Positions 26,473 to 34,467 of a stretch of 58,625 nt of DNA are shown piece by piece. The stretch's first letter is position 1. Each line of letters begins with the position of its first letter. Source of the stretch: an uncultured Alphaproteobacteria bacterium (lineage in GTDB: Bacteria > Pseudomonadota > Alphaproteobacteria > HIMB59 > GCA-002718135); NCBI GenBank assembly GCA_902595425.1, contig CACJPV010000008.1:1-58625 (forward strand), read 5' to 3'. The translations under genes and the position numbers were made by a program. The notes beneath the pieces were generated by a model that worked only from the letters and a program-made list of their open reading frames with translations, searched no databases and was not told where the DNA came from.

Positions 26473-26740
26473 TTTATTAAAAAATAATCAATATTTAAAC
26501 TGATAAGACCTAATAAAACTGAACATTCATGGAATTTTCATGATTGAGAAAAAAGTTTGAAGATTATGATTGTGAGTGTAGAAAATTATGGATGGAATTT
26601 TATTTGATGAATTTAAGCATTATTTAGAAAAACCGGCGATATATTTGCAAAATGCTCAAAAAATTAGGAAAATTTAAAAAAAATAATTTAATATTTTATT
26701 TAGATTATTATATAATGTAATAAATATATGATATTTTATT
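26473..26740. other. Intergenic region, 268 bp, with candidate operator and -10 box
   Basis: It contains a near-perfect 17-bp palindrome at 26527-26543 (TCATGGAATTTTCATGA, one mismatched pair) and a TATAAT at 26711-26716, 24 bases before the regulator's ATG. A 29-codon frame at 26589 has no ribosome-binding site and I do not call it. Nothing else is recognisable. Confidence 0.35.
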
Positions 26741-27394
26741 ATGAATGAAAAAAATACAATAAGCTCAATAACATACGACGATATTAAAAAAGATATAATA
26801 TTTGGAAAATTAAAACCATCAATTAAATTAAAATTAGATAACTTAAAAAATAGTTATAATGCTAGTTTATCAACAATTAGAGAAACATTAAACAGATTAG
26901 CTAGTGAAGGCTTTGTTAAAGCTGAAGAACAAAGAGGATTTTTTGTAAACTCTTTTTCTCAGGATGATTTAATTGAAATTGCAAACTTAAGAGTATTATT
27001 AGAATGTCACGCTCTAGAATTATCTATTAAAAATGGAGATACAGATTGGGAAGGAAATTTAGTTGCCTCACATCATAAATTGCATCTTTTAGAAAAAGAA
27101 ACTCAAAAAGATTATAAAAAAAATAGAGAAGAATGGAAAAAATATGATTGGGGTTTTCATTTAGCATTAGTATCTAATTGCAGATCTAAAAATTTATTAA
27201 ACCTCCATTCTATTTTATATGATAAATATATACGCTATCAAATGACAGTAACAGAATACAGAGGCAAAGAAGCTGAAGAAGAGCATAAAATTATATTTGA
27301 AGCTGCCTTAAAAAGAGACACAAAATTAGCATCAGAAACGCTAGAGAAACATATATTAAAGGGACTTGATCATACCCTTACAATTTTTAAATAA
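26741..27394 (+). CDS. GntR family regulator with FCD ligand domain
   Basis: A 217-residue regulator. The winged helix (about 8-75) includes LDNLKNSYNASLSTIRETLNRLASEGFVKAEEQRGFFV as separate helix and wing elements, followed by the all-helical FCD domain. There, WGFHLALVSNCRSKNLLNL and a late HKIIFEAALKRDTKLASETLEKH carry the metal-ligand Asp/His pattern in part. FCD regulators sense small organic acids or sugar acids. It lies downstream of the GH51 gene, in the same direction but separated by 268 bp with its own promoter elements, so it may give a second, independent control on the island. Confidence 0.85.
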   Translation: MNEKNTISSITYDDIKKDIIFGKLKPSIKLKLDNLKNSYNASLSTIRETLNRLASEGFVKAEEQRGFFVNSFSQDDLIEIANLRVLLECHALELSIKNGDTDWEGNLVASHHKLHLLEKETQKDYKKNREEWKKYDWGFHLALVSNCRSKNLLNLHSILYDKYIRYQMTVTEYRGKEAEEEHKIIFEAALKRDTKLASETLEKHILKGLDHTLTIFK

Positions 27395-27397
27395 TTT

Positions 27398-28057
27398 CTA
27401 TTTAATTCCACTTAAATCCTCAAGTTTATCTGAAGTAAAAAATAAATCCTTTAGTTGATTTTTTATAATATGCATAATTGCTTTAGCAACATTATTAGCA
27501 TGTATAGCTTTAAATGGTCTAAGTTTACCAACAAAAATAAAAGATAAACTTTTAAAAATAGATTTAGCAATTCTCTCCCCCACTCTATTTTCTTTTCTAC
27601 CTCCTAATAAAAGTGATGGTTGAATAATTGCTGTAAAATCAAATGACAAATTTATTATTTCTTTTTCTGCTTTTCCTTTATTTTGCAAATAAAGATTTCT
27701 ACTATCTGCATTAGCACCACCAGATGAAACATAAACAAAAGATTTAATATTATTATTTTTAGCAACCTTAGCAATTTTTATTGGTAAATTTAACTCAACA
27801 TCAATGTAATCTTTTTTTTTTGGTGTTACTCTTCTGGTTGTGCCTATTACGAAAAAACAATCATCGCCAGTAATATCATCCTTATTTTTTTCTAATTCCT
27901 TAAAATCAATAACAAATGTTTCAATTTTTGAATTACTTGTTTTGATATCTTTTCGAGAAAATATTTTAATTTTATCATACTCATTATTATCAACTAATAA
28001 ATTTAATAAATGACTACCTAACAAACCTGTAGCTCCAAACAGAATAGCAGTTTTCAT
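27398..28057 (-). CDS. NAD(P)-binding Rossmann protein, HTATIP2/YwnB-like
   Basis: A 219-residue atypical short-chain dehydrogenase. The N-terminal nucleotide motif is GATGLLG at 8-14, then the strand DDCFFVIGTTRR. SFVYVSSGGANADSRNLYLQNKGKAEKEI contains the conserved Ser and the Tyr/Lys-like region in degenerate form. Family members are often annotated oxidoreductase or NAD-dependent epimerase; the function is unknown. It ends three bases from the convergent regulator gene and starts 3 nt after the tautomerase gene, with which it is probably co-transcribed. Confidence 0.75.
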   Translation of the reverse strand: MKTAILFGATGLLGSHLLNLLVDNNEYDKIKIFSRKDIKTSNSKIETFVIDFKELEKNKDDITGDDCFFVIGTTRRVTPKKKDYIDVELNLPIKIAKVAKNNNIKSFVYVSSGGANADSRNLYLQNKGKAEKEIINLSFDFTAIIQPSLLLGGRKENRVGERIAKSIFKSLSFIFVGKLRPFKAIHANNVAKAIMHIIKNQLKDLFFTSDKLEDLSGIK

Positions 28058-28060
28058 GAT

Positions 28061-28249
28061 TTAATTTTGCTTTTCTGCTGTGATAACCCCACCTGAAGCC
28101 CAATTAGTTTTATCGACTTCAGTAATAAGAATTTTAATTGCATCCTTATTTCCTCCACACGTTCTTACAAAAGCTTCTGTAAGTTCTCTTGCTAAATCTC
28201 TTTTTTGCTCTTGTGTTCTTCTAAACATCTCTACTCTAATTACAGGCAT
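28061..28249 (-). CDS. 4-oxalocrotonate tautomerase family protein
   Basis: A 62-residue protein beginning MPVIRVEMF. Removal of Met exposes the catalytic Pro1. The helix RTQEQKRDLARELTEAFV and the strand IKILITEVDKTNWASGG complete the beta-alpha-beta tautomerase unit, and W50-like aromatic and G54-like turn positions are conserved. A strong AAGGAG site precedes the ATG. Such enzymes interconvert enol and keto acids. It is 9 nt downstream of a zinc-ribbon gene. The physiological substrate is unknown. Confidence 0.88.
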   Translation of the reverse strand: MPVIRVEMFRRTQEQKRDLARELTEAFVRTCGGNKDAIKILITEVDKTNWASGGVITAEKQN

Positions 28250-28258
28250 ATTTACTCC

Positions 28259-28675
28259 TTATTGTTTATTGTTTTTAAAAGCTTCTGGATCACATAATCT
28301 GCAAACCATTTTGCCACCACTACCCTTAGTGTCATACGTTTGATAAAAAATATCAGAAGCAGTAATATTCATATCAAATATTTGTTTTTCAATCTGCCAA
28401 TAATATAAGTTACATTTTGAACACTGAGCAGCAACTTTTAAATGCACTGGTTTATAATAGGATTGCCAAATTTTTTTATTATCCTCAATCTCATAATCTG
28501 TATTGTAGATAAAAACATTAGCAGGAATGTCCATAAAACAACTAGCGCACTGAATTTCTTCAGTAACATTAGCGTATGCATTATTTTTTATTTTATTATT
28601 AACTTTAAACCTAAATCTAATATTTTTAGACTCACATTCAGGACACTGAAATTTCTCTTGGCTTTTTTTTTGCAT
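28259..28675 (-). CDS. Zinc-ribbon protein with four CxxC pairs, hypothetical
   Basis: A 138-residue soluble protein with four cysteine knuckles: C11/C14, C43/C46, C85/C88 and C125/C128. The even spacing of about 30-40 residues suggests two zinc-ribbon lobes, each formed from two knuckles. The start FQCPECESKNIRFRF is like the RNA-polymerase or transcription-factor type of ribbon. I do not recognise the family. It leads a short operon with the tautomerase and the Rossmann protein, which gives no clear functional hint. Confidence 0.6.
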   Translation of the reverse strand: MQKKSQEKFQCPECESKNIRFRFKVNNKIKNNAYANVTEEIQCASCFMDIPANVFIYNTDYEIEDNKKIWQSYYKPVHLKVAAQCSKCNLYYWQIEKQIFDMNITASDIFYQTYDTKGSGGKMVCRLCDPEAFKNNKQ

Positions 28676-28748
28676 TTAAAATACTATAAATTATGAAAAA
28701 AAATATTACTATTTAAAATTAAATTATTTTAAGTATAAGATTTGATAC

Positions 28749-29438
28749 GTGAGAAATACATTATTTAAATTAAACTCATCTAAAATTTTTCAATTTTCTG
28801 TAATTTTTATTATTATTTTAAATGCAATAACTGTTGGTATTAGCACATATGATTTAAATCCTATCATAAAGAATTCCATTCAGTTGCTAGATTATGGAAT
28901 TACAGTTTTTTTTGTTGTAGAAATTTTAATACGTTTTTTTAGTGAACCTAATAAAAGAGATTTTTTTAAAAATGGTTGGAATATATTTGATTCAATAATA
29001 GTATTTATTTCATTAATACCAATTCCAAATAATTCTAGTTACTTATTATTGCGTCTATTACGTGTGTTTAGAGTATTGCGATTAATATCAATTATTCCTG
29101 AATTAAAAAAAATAATTGAAGCATTAATAAACTCAATTAAAAAAGTATTTTATGTAAGTTTACTACTTTTCATCATTCTTTATATCTATGCAACAATTGG
29201 CTCTATATTATTTGGAGATGTGATACCTTATCGATGGAGAGATGTTGGGGTTTCTTTAATAACACTTTTCCAAGTTTTAACTTTGTCTAGCTGGGAAACT
29301 GTTATGCTTCCACTACAAGAAATATATTGGTGGGCATGGATATATTTTTTTAGCTTCATAATTATTTGTGCAATTACCATGATGAATTTATTAATAGCAG
29401 TAATTGTAGATGTAATATTGAGTCAAAAAAAATTATAA
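28749..29438 (+). CDS. One-domain voltage-gated cation channel (NaChBac/BacNav family), atypical filter
   Basis: A 229-residue protein from a GTG start. It has the six helices of a single channel domain: S1 about 13-32, S4 about 98-118 with arginines R102, R105, R108 and R111 every third residue, then S5, a pore helix and S6 (IIICAITMMNLLIAVIVDVI). The pore reads LFQVLTLSSWETVM. Positions 178-183 (TLSSWE) align with TLESWS of bacterial sodium channels, so the ring-forming Glu is Ser180 and an acidic residue moves to 183. Four subunits should assemble. The cytoplasmic tail after S6 is very short. Ion preference cannot be predicted safely. Confidence 0.85.
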   Translation: MRNTLFKLNSSKIFQFSVIFIIILNAITVGISTYDLNPIIKNSIQLLDYGITVFFVVEILIRFFSEPNKRDFFKNGWNIFDSIIVFISLIPIPNNSSYLLLRLLRVFRVLRLISIIPELKKIIEALINSIKKVFYVSLLLFIILYIYATIGSILFGDVIPYRWRDVGVSLITLFQVLTLSSWETVMLPLQEIYWWAWIYFFSFIIICAITMMNLLIAVIVDVILSQKKL

Positions 29439-30101
29439 CTATTTAAAAAATTTCATAACAATAAATATTCCCAAAGAGACTGCAGGCCCTATCCCAAATG
29501 CAAATAATAATGTTCCTATTCCTACCACTCCCCCAAAATAAAAACCAATCAATACTGCACTAACTTCTAAAATTGTCCTAATTAATGCAATTGGTTTGTC
29601 CGTTAATTTTTGTAAACCTGTCATTAAGCCATCTCTTGGACCAGGACCTAGGTTGGCAGTTAAATAAAATCCACTTCCTATCCCAACAATGAGGACAGCA
29701 ATCACTGATTGTATAATTTGATAAAATAATGTTTTGGGATAAGGTAAAATTGGATTTGATAAATCTATTACAATTGAAATTAAAATTACATTTAATAAAG
29801 TTCCTAATCCTGGCTTTTGTTTTAGAGGATACCAAAAAAATAAGACAATTAAACTTACAATAAAAGTTGTTACGCCGATTGATAAATTAAATTGAAATGA
29901 CAGTCCTTGTGCTAGAACAGTCCACGGACTAACTCCTTGATTAGCGGTGATTAGAAGAGTTTCTCCTAATCCAAATAAGATCAAACCTAATACAAGATAA
30001 GTAAATGTATTAAATTTTGGCTTAAAATTAAAGGGATCATTTGAACTCCATGATAAATTAGGAATTTTTTTAATTTTTAATATTGTAATCAATAAATTCA
30101 T
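29439..30101 (-). CDS. YczE/YyaS/YitT family membrane protein
   Basis: A 220-residue integral membrane protein with five or six helices. Typical elements are LVLGLILFGLGETLLITANQGVSPW and GSGFYLTANLGPGPRDGLMTGL, the conserved inner repeat of the YitT/YczE group. The ATG at 30101 is preferred over a TTG at 30113. Function is unknown; some members are thought to affect transport or regulation of nearby genes. A strong leftward terminator ends directly at its start codon, so its own promoter must lie inside or beyond the terminator, or the real start is further in. Confidence 0.75.
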   Translation of the reverse strand: MNLLITILKIKKIPNLSWSSNDPFNFKPKFNTFTYLVLGLILFGLGETLLITANQGVSPWTVLAQGLSFQFNLSIGVTTFIVSLIVLFFWYPLKQKPGLGTLLNVILISIVIDLSNPILPYPKTLFYQIIQSVIAVLIVGIGSGFYLTANLGPGPRDGLMTGLQKLTDKPIALIRTILEVSAVLIGFYFGGVVGIGTLLFAFGIGPAVSLGIFIVMKFFK

Positions 30102-30102
30102 G

Positions 30103-30135
30103 AAAAAAAGCAAGTAAATATTAATTACTTGCTTT
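30103..30135 (-). terminator. Intrinsic terminator after the SnoaL-like gene
   Basis: On the minus strand, AAAGCAAGTAA and TTACTTGCTTT (plus-strand 30107-30117 and 30125-30135) form an 11-bp perfect stem with a seven-base loop, followed by a run of T (A at 30103-30109). This is a good rho-independent terminator for the gene at 30146-30466. Its T-tract ends one base before the ATG of the next leftward gene. Confidence 0.8.
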
Positions 30136-30145
30136 GAATGATAAT

Positions 30146-30466
30146 TTATTTCGGCATATTTGTAGCGCCAGTCTCAAGTGAAATAATTTTTCCATCTTGA
30201 AATTTAAAAACTGCCATAACGGCTTGAGTATTTCCATCTTTAAAAGTGACAAAGGCGTGTTCAATACCTATTTCATCATTTTCATATATTATTCTGACTT
30301 TATCTCGATTAATATCATCTCCCATAGCCCACTTAATAACATCTTGTTTTGATAAAACATTTCCTGATGCATGCATTGTAAATTTATAATCATCATGTAA
30401 AATCTCGTTCATAGCAGCTTCATCTTTATTCAAAAAAGCTTCATTATATTTAGTCAGTATTGACAT
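30146..30466 (-). CDS. SnoaL/NTF2-like small protein
   Basis: A 106-residue cone-shaped-barrel (NTF2-like) protein: LTKYNEAFLNKDEAAMNEILHDDYKFTMHASG at the N-terminus, then VRIIYENDEIGIEHAFVTFKDGNTQAVMAVFKFQDGKIISLETGATNMPK-type strands. A clear AAGGAG site precedes the ATG. Members include ketosteroid isomerase-like and polyketide cyclase-like proteins, but most are uncharacterised. It is a single-gene transcription unit ended by the terminator just downstream. Confidence 0.75.
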   Translation of the reverse strand: MSILTKYNEAFLNKDEAAMNEILHDDYKFTMHASGNVLSKQDVIKWAMGDDINRDKVRIIYENDEIGIEHAFVTFKDGNTQAVMAVFKFQDGKIISLETGATNMPK

Positions 30467-30517
30467 AGTATCTCCTTAAATTTTTCTTGTTATAGTGTAT
30501 TAACCATTTAATAATAA

Positions 30518-31366
30518 ATGATAAACCTTTTTCCCTTCTTATTTGTTTTTTTTTGGAGTTCAGCATTTGTTAGTGGACAAATAATTGTTCAATCAGCAAG
30601 TCCATTTGCATCATTATCTTTTCGTTTTGTAATAGTAGCTTTTGGTTTCTTGATATTTTCTTTAGCATTTAAAGAGAAAATTTTTGTAAACAAATCACTG
30701 GTATTACAATCTGGAGTTACTGGAGTTTTTTTTCATGGATTTTATCTTGGTGGAGTTTTTTTTTCTTATAGTGTAGGCTTATCAGCAACTCTCTCTGCAC
30801 TAATTGTAGGTTTACAACCTGTGTTAACAAATATTTTATCTGGCCCCATTTTAAAAGAAAAAGTTAACACAACACAATGGATTGGAATACTACTTGGACT
30901 TATTGGAACAATTTTTGTAATTGGGTTAGATATAGGAAAATCAATACCAGTAGTAGGTGTAATAGCATCAATAGTAGCTTTAATTGGTGCAACAACAGCA
31001 ACCATTTGGCAAAAAAAGTTTACAAATAGTCTACCTTTGAGCACAAATAATTTTTATCAAGCAGTAGCAGCTTCAATATTTTTGTTTTTTGCTTCTTTAT
31101 TATTTGAAGTTTCTTATATAAATTTTACAACCTCATTCATTTTATCAATGGGATGGCAAATTGTTATGGTGTCTTTTGGCGCATTCACAATTTTAATGTA
31201 CTTAATTAAAATAGGAACAGCATCTAAAACATCCAATTTATTTTTTCTTGTACCTCCAACAACAGCTATAATGGCATGGTTAGTCTTAAATGAGGAGCTT
31301 TTAAGAAATGATATAATTGGATTAATAATTGCAGCTTTAGGCGTTTATATAGCAACAAGAAAATAA
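30518..31366 (+). CDS. EamA/DMT superfamily transporter
   Basis: A 282-residue membrane protein with ten predicted helices in two EamA repeats. FPFLFVFFWSSAFVSGQIIVQ is helix 1, GLQPVLTNILSG and LKEKVNTTQWIGILLGLIGT the repeat junction, and NLFFLVPPTTAIMAWLVLNEEL the second-repeat motif. Such carriers export amino acids or other metabolites. It is the first of four DMT-type transporters in the window. No substrate can be named. Confidence 0.85.
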   Translation: MINLFPFLFVFFWSSAFVSGQIIVQSASPFASLSFRFVIVAFGFLIFSLAFKEKIFVNKSLVLQSGVTGVFFHGFYLGGVFFSYSVGLSATLSALIVGLQPVLTNILSGPILKEKVNTTQWIGILLGLIGTIFVIGLDIGKSIPVVGVIASIVALIGATTATIWQKKFTNSLPLSTNNFYQAVAASIFLFFASLLFEVSYINFTTSFILSMGWQIVMVSFGAFTILMYLIKIGTASKTSNLFFLVPPTTAIMAWLVLNEELLRNDIIGLIIAALGVYIATRK

Positions 31367-31373
31367 ATAAATT

Positions 31374-31748
31374 TTAAACTAAAAATTCTATAATTTTCGA
31401 GTCACCAGGGGCCATTTTGTAAGAAGACAGTTCTTTCTTAGTTACCCATTTCAAATCTTCATGCTCAGATAGAATAATTGTGCCATTTAATTGTTCACAT
31501 AGAAAATAGTGTATCTTTACATTAATTTTATCATCTTTGTGTATCTGAGAGGATATTTTTTTATAAATTTTTATACCAATTGATAGTTCCTCTTTAATTT
31601 CTCTTTGAAGAGCAATTTCAAAAGTTTCACCATTATCGACTTTACCACCTGGAAACTCATAATGAAAAGCGAAATGCTTATTTCTATTTCTTTGTGCAAT
31701 TAGATATTTGTTATCTTTTTTAATTACTGCAGCAACTACATCTATCAT
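31374..31748 (-). CDS. MutT-type NUDIX hydrolase
   Basis: A 124-residue NUDIX protein with a perfect box from residue 35 (G at 35, E41, then RE...EEL to residue 55). VVAAVIKKDNKYLIAQRN at the start and WVTKKELSSYKMAPGDSKII at the end are typical of 8-oxo-dGTP diphosphatase (MutT), which clears oxidised nucleotides. Its start directly follows the stop of the racemase-like gene (TAAATG), so the two are co-transcribed. The exact nucleotide substrate is not certain. Confidence 0.85.
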   Translation of the reverse strand: MIDVVAAVIKKDNKYLIAQRNRNKHFAFHYEFPGGKVDNGETFEIALQREIKEELSIGIKIYKKISSQIHKDDKINVKIHYFLCEQLNGTIILSEHEDLKWVTKKELSSYKMAPGDSKIIEFLV

Positions 31749-32531
31749 TTACTGTGTAGTAAGTTGATGATCAAAAAGTTTTCCAAATCCTTTTAAATTA
31801 TCTTTTATACCAGCTCTTCTAAGACAACTCCAAAATTGTGCTTGATTACTGGTTATCACAGGTTTTCGAACTCGCTTTTCAATTTCATCAATAACTTCAG
31901 TAGATCTTATGCCTCCACAACTTAGAAAAATTGCTTCAGCTTCATCATGGTTAATTTCTTCTGCAAATTGTATCCAATATTCAGGTGTAACTTTTCCAAA
32001 TTCAATTCCAGTAGATAAGTTTAAACCCTGAATATCAATTACTGAAAATCCTTTATTAAATAAAAATTCAGCTTCTTTTGTATTAATTTCATCTAAGTAT
32101 GGAGTCCCAACTACAATTTTGTTAATTTTTAATTCATTTAAAGCATCAATAACACCTGTTACTAAAGTCATAGGAATTGCATACGGTGCCCCCTTTTTAA
32201 TTTCAGTTTTAATTTTTTCTTCACCAATAACTATTGATCCTGATGTACAACTATAACTTATAACATTTGGCTTTGCATCTGGTTGAATTCTAGATGCTGC
32301 ATCAGCCATAAAATCTATGTGACGAGATAAAGTTTCATTAGTGGTATAATCATCTGTTTTTAATCGTGTAATATGAACTGCAACATCATCTGGAACCATA
32401 TCGAAAAAATCTACTTCTGCAGCTAAATCCGTAGACATTAAAATGAAACCAAGTTTAGCCCTCCAGTGTCTACCTTCACTCATTTCAGGAGTTCTGGGAA
32501 TTGAAATAATATTATCTCCAGGTTTAAACAT
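31749..32531 (-). CDS. Aspartate/glutamate racemase superfamily, maleate isomerase-like
   Basis: A 260-residue two-lobed protein. The paired catalytic cysteines are C95 in SYSCTSGS and C205 in LSCGGIRS, as in maleate cis-trans isomerase and arylmalonate decarboxylase relatives. GTPYLDEINTKEAEF forms the second-lobe helix start. The N-terminal TPEMSEGRHWRAKLGFILMS is also usual for the group. Substrates are 2-substituted dicarboxylic acids. The only neighbour in the operon is a NUDIX hydrolase, which gives no pathway hint. Confidence 0.8.
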   Translation of the reverse strand: MFKPGDNIISIPRTPEMSEGRHWRAKLGFILMSTDLAAEVDFFDMVPDDVAVHITRLKTDDYTTNETLSRHIDFMADAASRIQPDAKPNVISYSCTSGSIVIGEEKIKTEIKKGAPYAIPMTLVTGVIDALNELKINKIVVGTPYLDEINTKEAEFLFNKGFSVIDIQGLNLSTGIEFGKVTPEYWIQFAEEINHDEAEAIFLSCGGIRSTEVIDEIEKRVRKPVITSNQAQFWSCLRRAGIKDNLKGFGKLFDHQLTTQ

Positions 32532-32569
32532 AAAAATATGTTATTTATTAAATAATTTATATCAATACT

Positions 32570-33796
32570 TTATTCGTATCTCAGAGCGTCAATAGGATTA
32601 AGATTGGCTGCTTTTCTTGCAGGATAAAAACCGAATATAATTCCAATAGATGATGAAAAAACAAATGATAAAACTAAAGAAAAATAATCTAAACTCATTT
32701 TCCAATTAAAGTATTCACTAACTCCAAAAATTACACCTAACCCCAAACCAATTCCAATTAATCCGCCAATAAGAGAAATCATTAAAGATTCTATTAAAAA
32801 CTGTAGCAATATATCTCTTTTTTTTGCACCAACAGACATACAAACACCAATTTCTTTTGTTCTCTCTGTAACAGTAACTAACATGATATTCATAATGCCA
32901 ATACCTCCAACAATTAGGGAGATACCAGCAACAGTTGCTAAAAGAATAGACATAACTCTAGATGACTCTTGTCTGGCATTTAAGAATTGAGCATAATTTC
33001 TAATTACAAAATCAGGATTTCCATTTGCTGAAATTTTGTGCAATTTTCTCATTACAGTATCAATATCTTTTTCTGTTTTAAAAAGTAAATCAGATGAAGA
33101 TACATTAATTGTCATGCTACGTATTTGATCGCCAGGAAATTTTTTAGCAACGAGTCTTTGTTTAGCGGTTTTTAACGGAACTACAATTGTGTCATCTAAA
33201 TCTGCCCAAGCTGTTCCACCTTTTGCATCTAATAAACCTATTACAGTAAATGGGACTTTGTTAATCCTGATAACTTCATCAATTGGACTATCTGTTCCAA
33301 ATAAATTTTTTTGAACAGTTTTACCTATTATTGCTACCCTTGATCCAGAGTCTAATTCATCATCTTGAAATGATCTTCCTAATTCAAACTTCCAATTTCC
33401 TAAATTAAAATAATCATTTGTAGTACCCGTGACTGTTGCTAACCAATTATTTCCATTTGCTATAATTTGTGTGCTCAAACTAACTCTAGGAGCAATTGCT
33501 GAAATTGCAGGTAATTCATTTTTAAGAGCTTCCATGTCTTTTAATGTTAAAGTATTTATAGAATTAGCTCCCATTGAAACACCTCTATTAGATGAACTTT
33601 GAGATCTTAAAATTAAGTTATTTGATCCAAATCTTTCAATTTGTTCTTCAACTTCTTGTCTAGCTCCTGAACCAATAGATATCATTGTTATTACAGAACT
33701 AACTCCAATAATTATACCAAGAGAAGTTAAAACACTTCTTAAAATATTAGAGCGTAAACTTTTTTGTGATAAGTAGATAAGATCAGTTAGGGACAT
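32570..33796 (-). CDS. MacB/FtsX-type ABC transporter permease
   Basis: A 408-residue permease. Helix 1 follows SLRSNILRSVLTSLGIIIGV, a large periplasmic MacB-PCD domain spans about 50-270, and three C-terminal FtsX helices end LNPIDALRYE, which is the standard finish of the family. The ATG at 33796 is chosen over an upstream start at 33811; it overlaps the ATPase gene by 14 nt. With the ATPase and adaptor it should form a tripartite efflux or lipoprotein-type transporter. No outer-membrane TolC-like gene is in the window. Confidence 0.88.
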   Translation of the reverse strand: MSLTDLIYLSQKSLRSNILRSVLTSLGIIIGVSSVITMISIGSGARQEVEEQIERFGSNNLILRSQSSSNRGVSMGANSINTLTLKDMEALKNELPAISAIAPRVSLSTQIIANGNNWLATVTGTTNDYFNLGNWKFELGRSFQDDELDSGSRVAIIGKTVQKNLFGTDSPIDEVIRINKVPFTVIGLLDAKGGTAWADLDDTIVVPLKTAKQRLVAKKFPGDQIRSMTINVSSSDLLFKTEKDIDTVMRKLHKISANGNPDFVIRNYAQFLNARQESSRVMSILLATVAGISLIVGGIGIMNIMLVTVTERTKEIGVCMSVGAKKRDILLQFLIESLMISLIGGLIGIGLGLGVIFGVSEYFNWKMSLDYFSLVLSFVFSSSIGIIFGFYPARKAANLNPIDALRYE

Positions 33797-34466
33797 TTTT
33801 TTTATCCTCAATTATCTGGCCATCTTTCATTTTAATAATTCTAGAGGCATATTTAGCTATATCATCTTCATGAGTAACTAAAACTACAGTTATACCTTTA
33901 GCATTTAAATCATTTAGTATTTTCATAATTTCTATACTTGTCTTACTATCTAGTGCTCCAGTTGGCTCATCAGCTAAAATTAATTTAGGAGAACCAGCAA
34001 TAGCTCTAGCTATTGATACTCTTTGTTGTTGACCACCAGATAATTGATTTGGTCTATGATGAATACGATCTTTAAGACCTACATTTTCTAGGGCTTTTAA
34101 AGCAAGGTTATTTCTTTCTTTCTGATTTTTACCTGAATATAATAAAGGTAAGACAACATTTTCTAGGGCATTCAGTCTAGGTAAAAGATTAAAATTTTGA
34201 AAAATAAAACCAATTTCTCTATTACGTAGTTCAGCAAGTTTATTTGCATTAAAATTTGAAATATTCTCATCCTTGAAAAAATAATCTCCACTTGAAGGAA
34301 CATCTAAACAGCCAATAATATTCATCAATGTTGATTTGCCGGAGCCTGAAGACCCCATAATTGAAACAAACTCACCATTTAAAATAGACACATTTACATT
34401 ATTCAGAGCTAAAAGTTTGTTATCTCCCATTACATATTCTTTTGAGATAGAGTCAATCTTAATCAT
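33783..34466 (-). CDS. MacB/LolD-type ABC transporter ATP-binding protein
   Basis: A 227-residue ATPase: Walker A GSSGSGKST at 38-46, signature LSGGQ at 142-146, Walker B LILADEPTGALDS after 158, and THEDD for the switch histidine. The ATG at 34466 begins two bases from the adaptor's stop; the longer frame to 34505 would overlap the adaptor. ATPase and permease are separate genes here rather than fused as in E. coli MacB, the usual arrangement in many Proteobacteria. Confidence 0.9.
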   Translation of the reverse strand: MIKIDSISKEYVMGDNKLLALNNVNVSILNGEFVSIMGSSGSGKSTLMNIIGCLDVPSSGDYFFKDENISNFNANKLAELRNREIGFIFQNFNLLPRLNALENVVLPLLYSGKNQKERNNLALKALENVGLKDRIHHRPNQLSGGQQQRVSIARAIAGSPKLILADEPTGALDSKTSIEIMKILNDLNAKGITVVLVTHEDDIAKYASRIIKMKDGQIIEDKKNVPN

Positions 34467-34467
34467 T

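Noticed and set aside
26589..26678. 29-codon frame in the gap after the GH51 gene
   Set aside because: No ribosome-binding site, no hydrophobic or motif content, and codon composition no different from the surrounding intergenic DNA.
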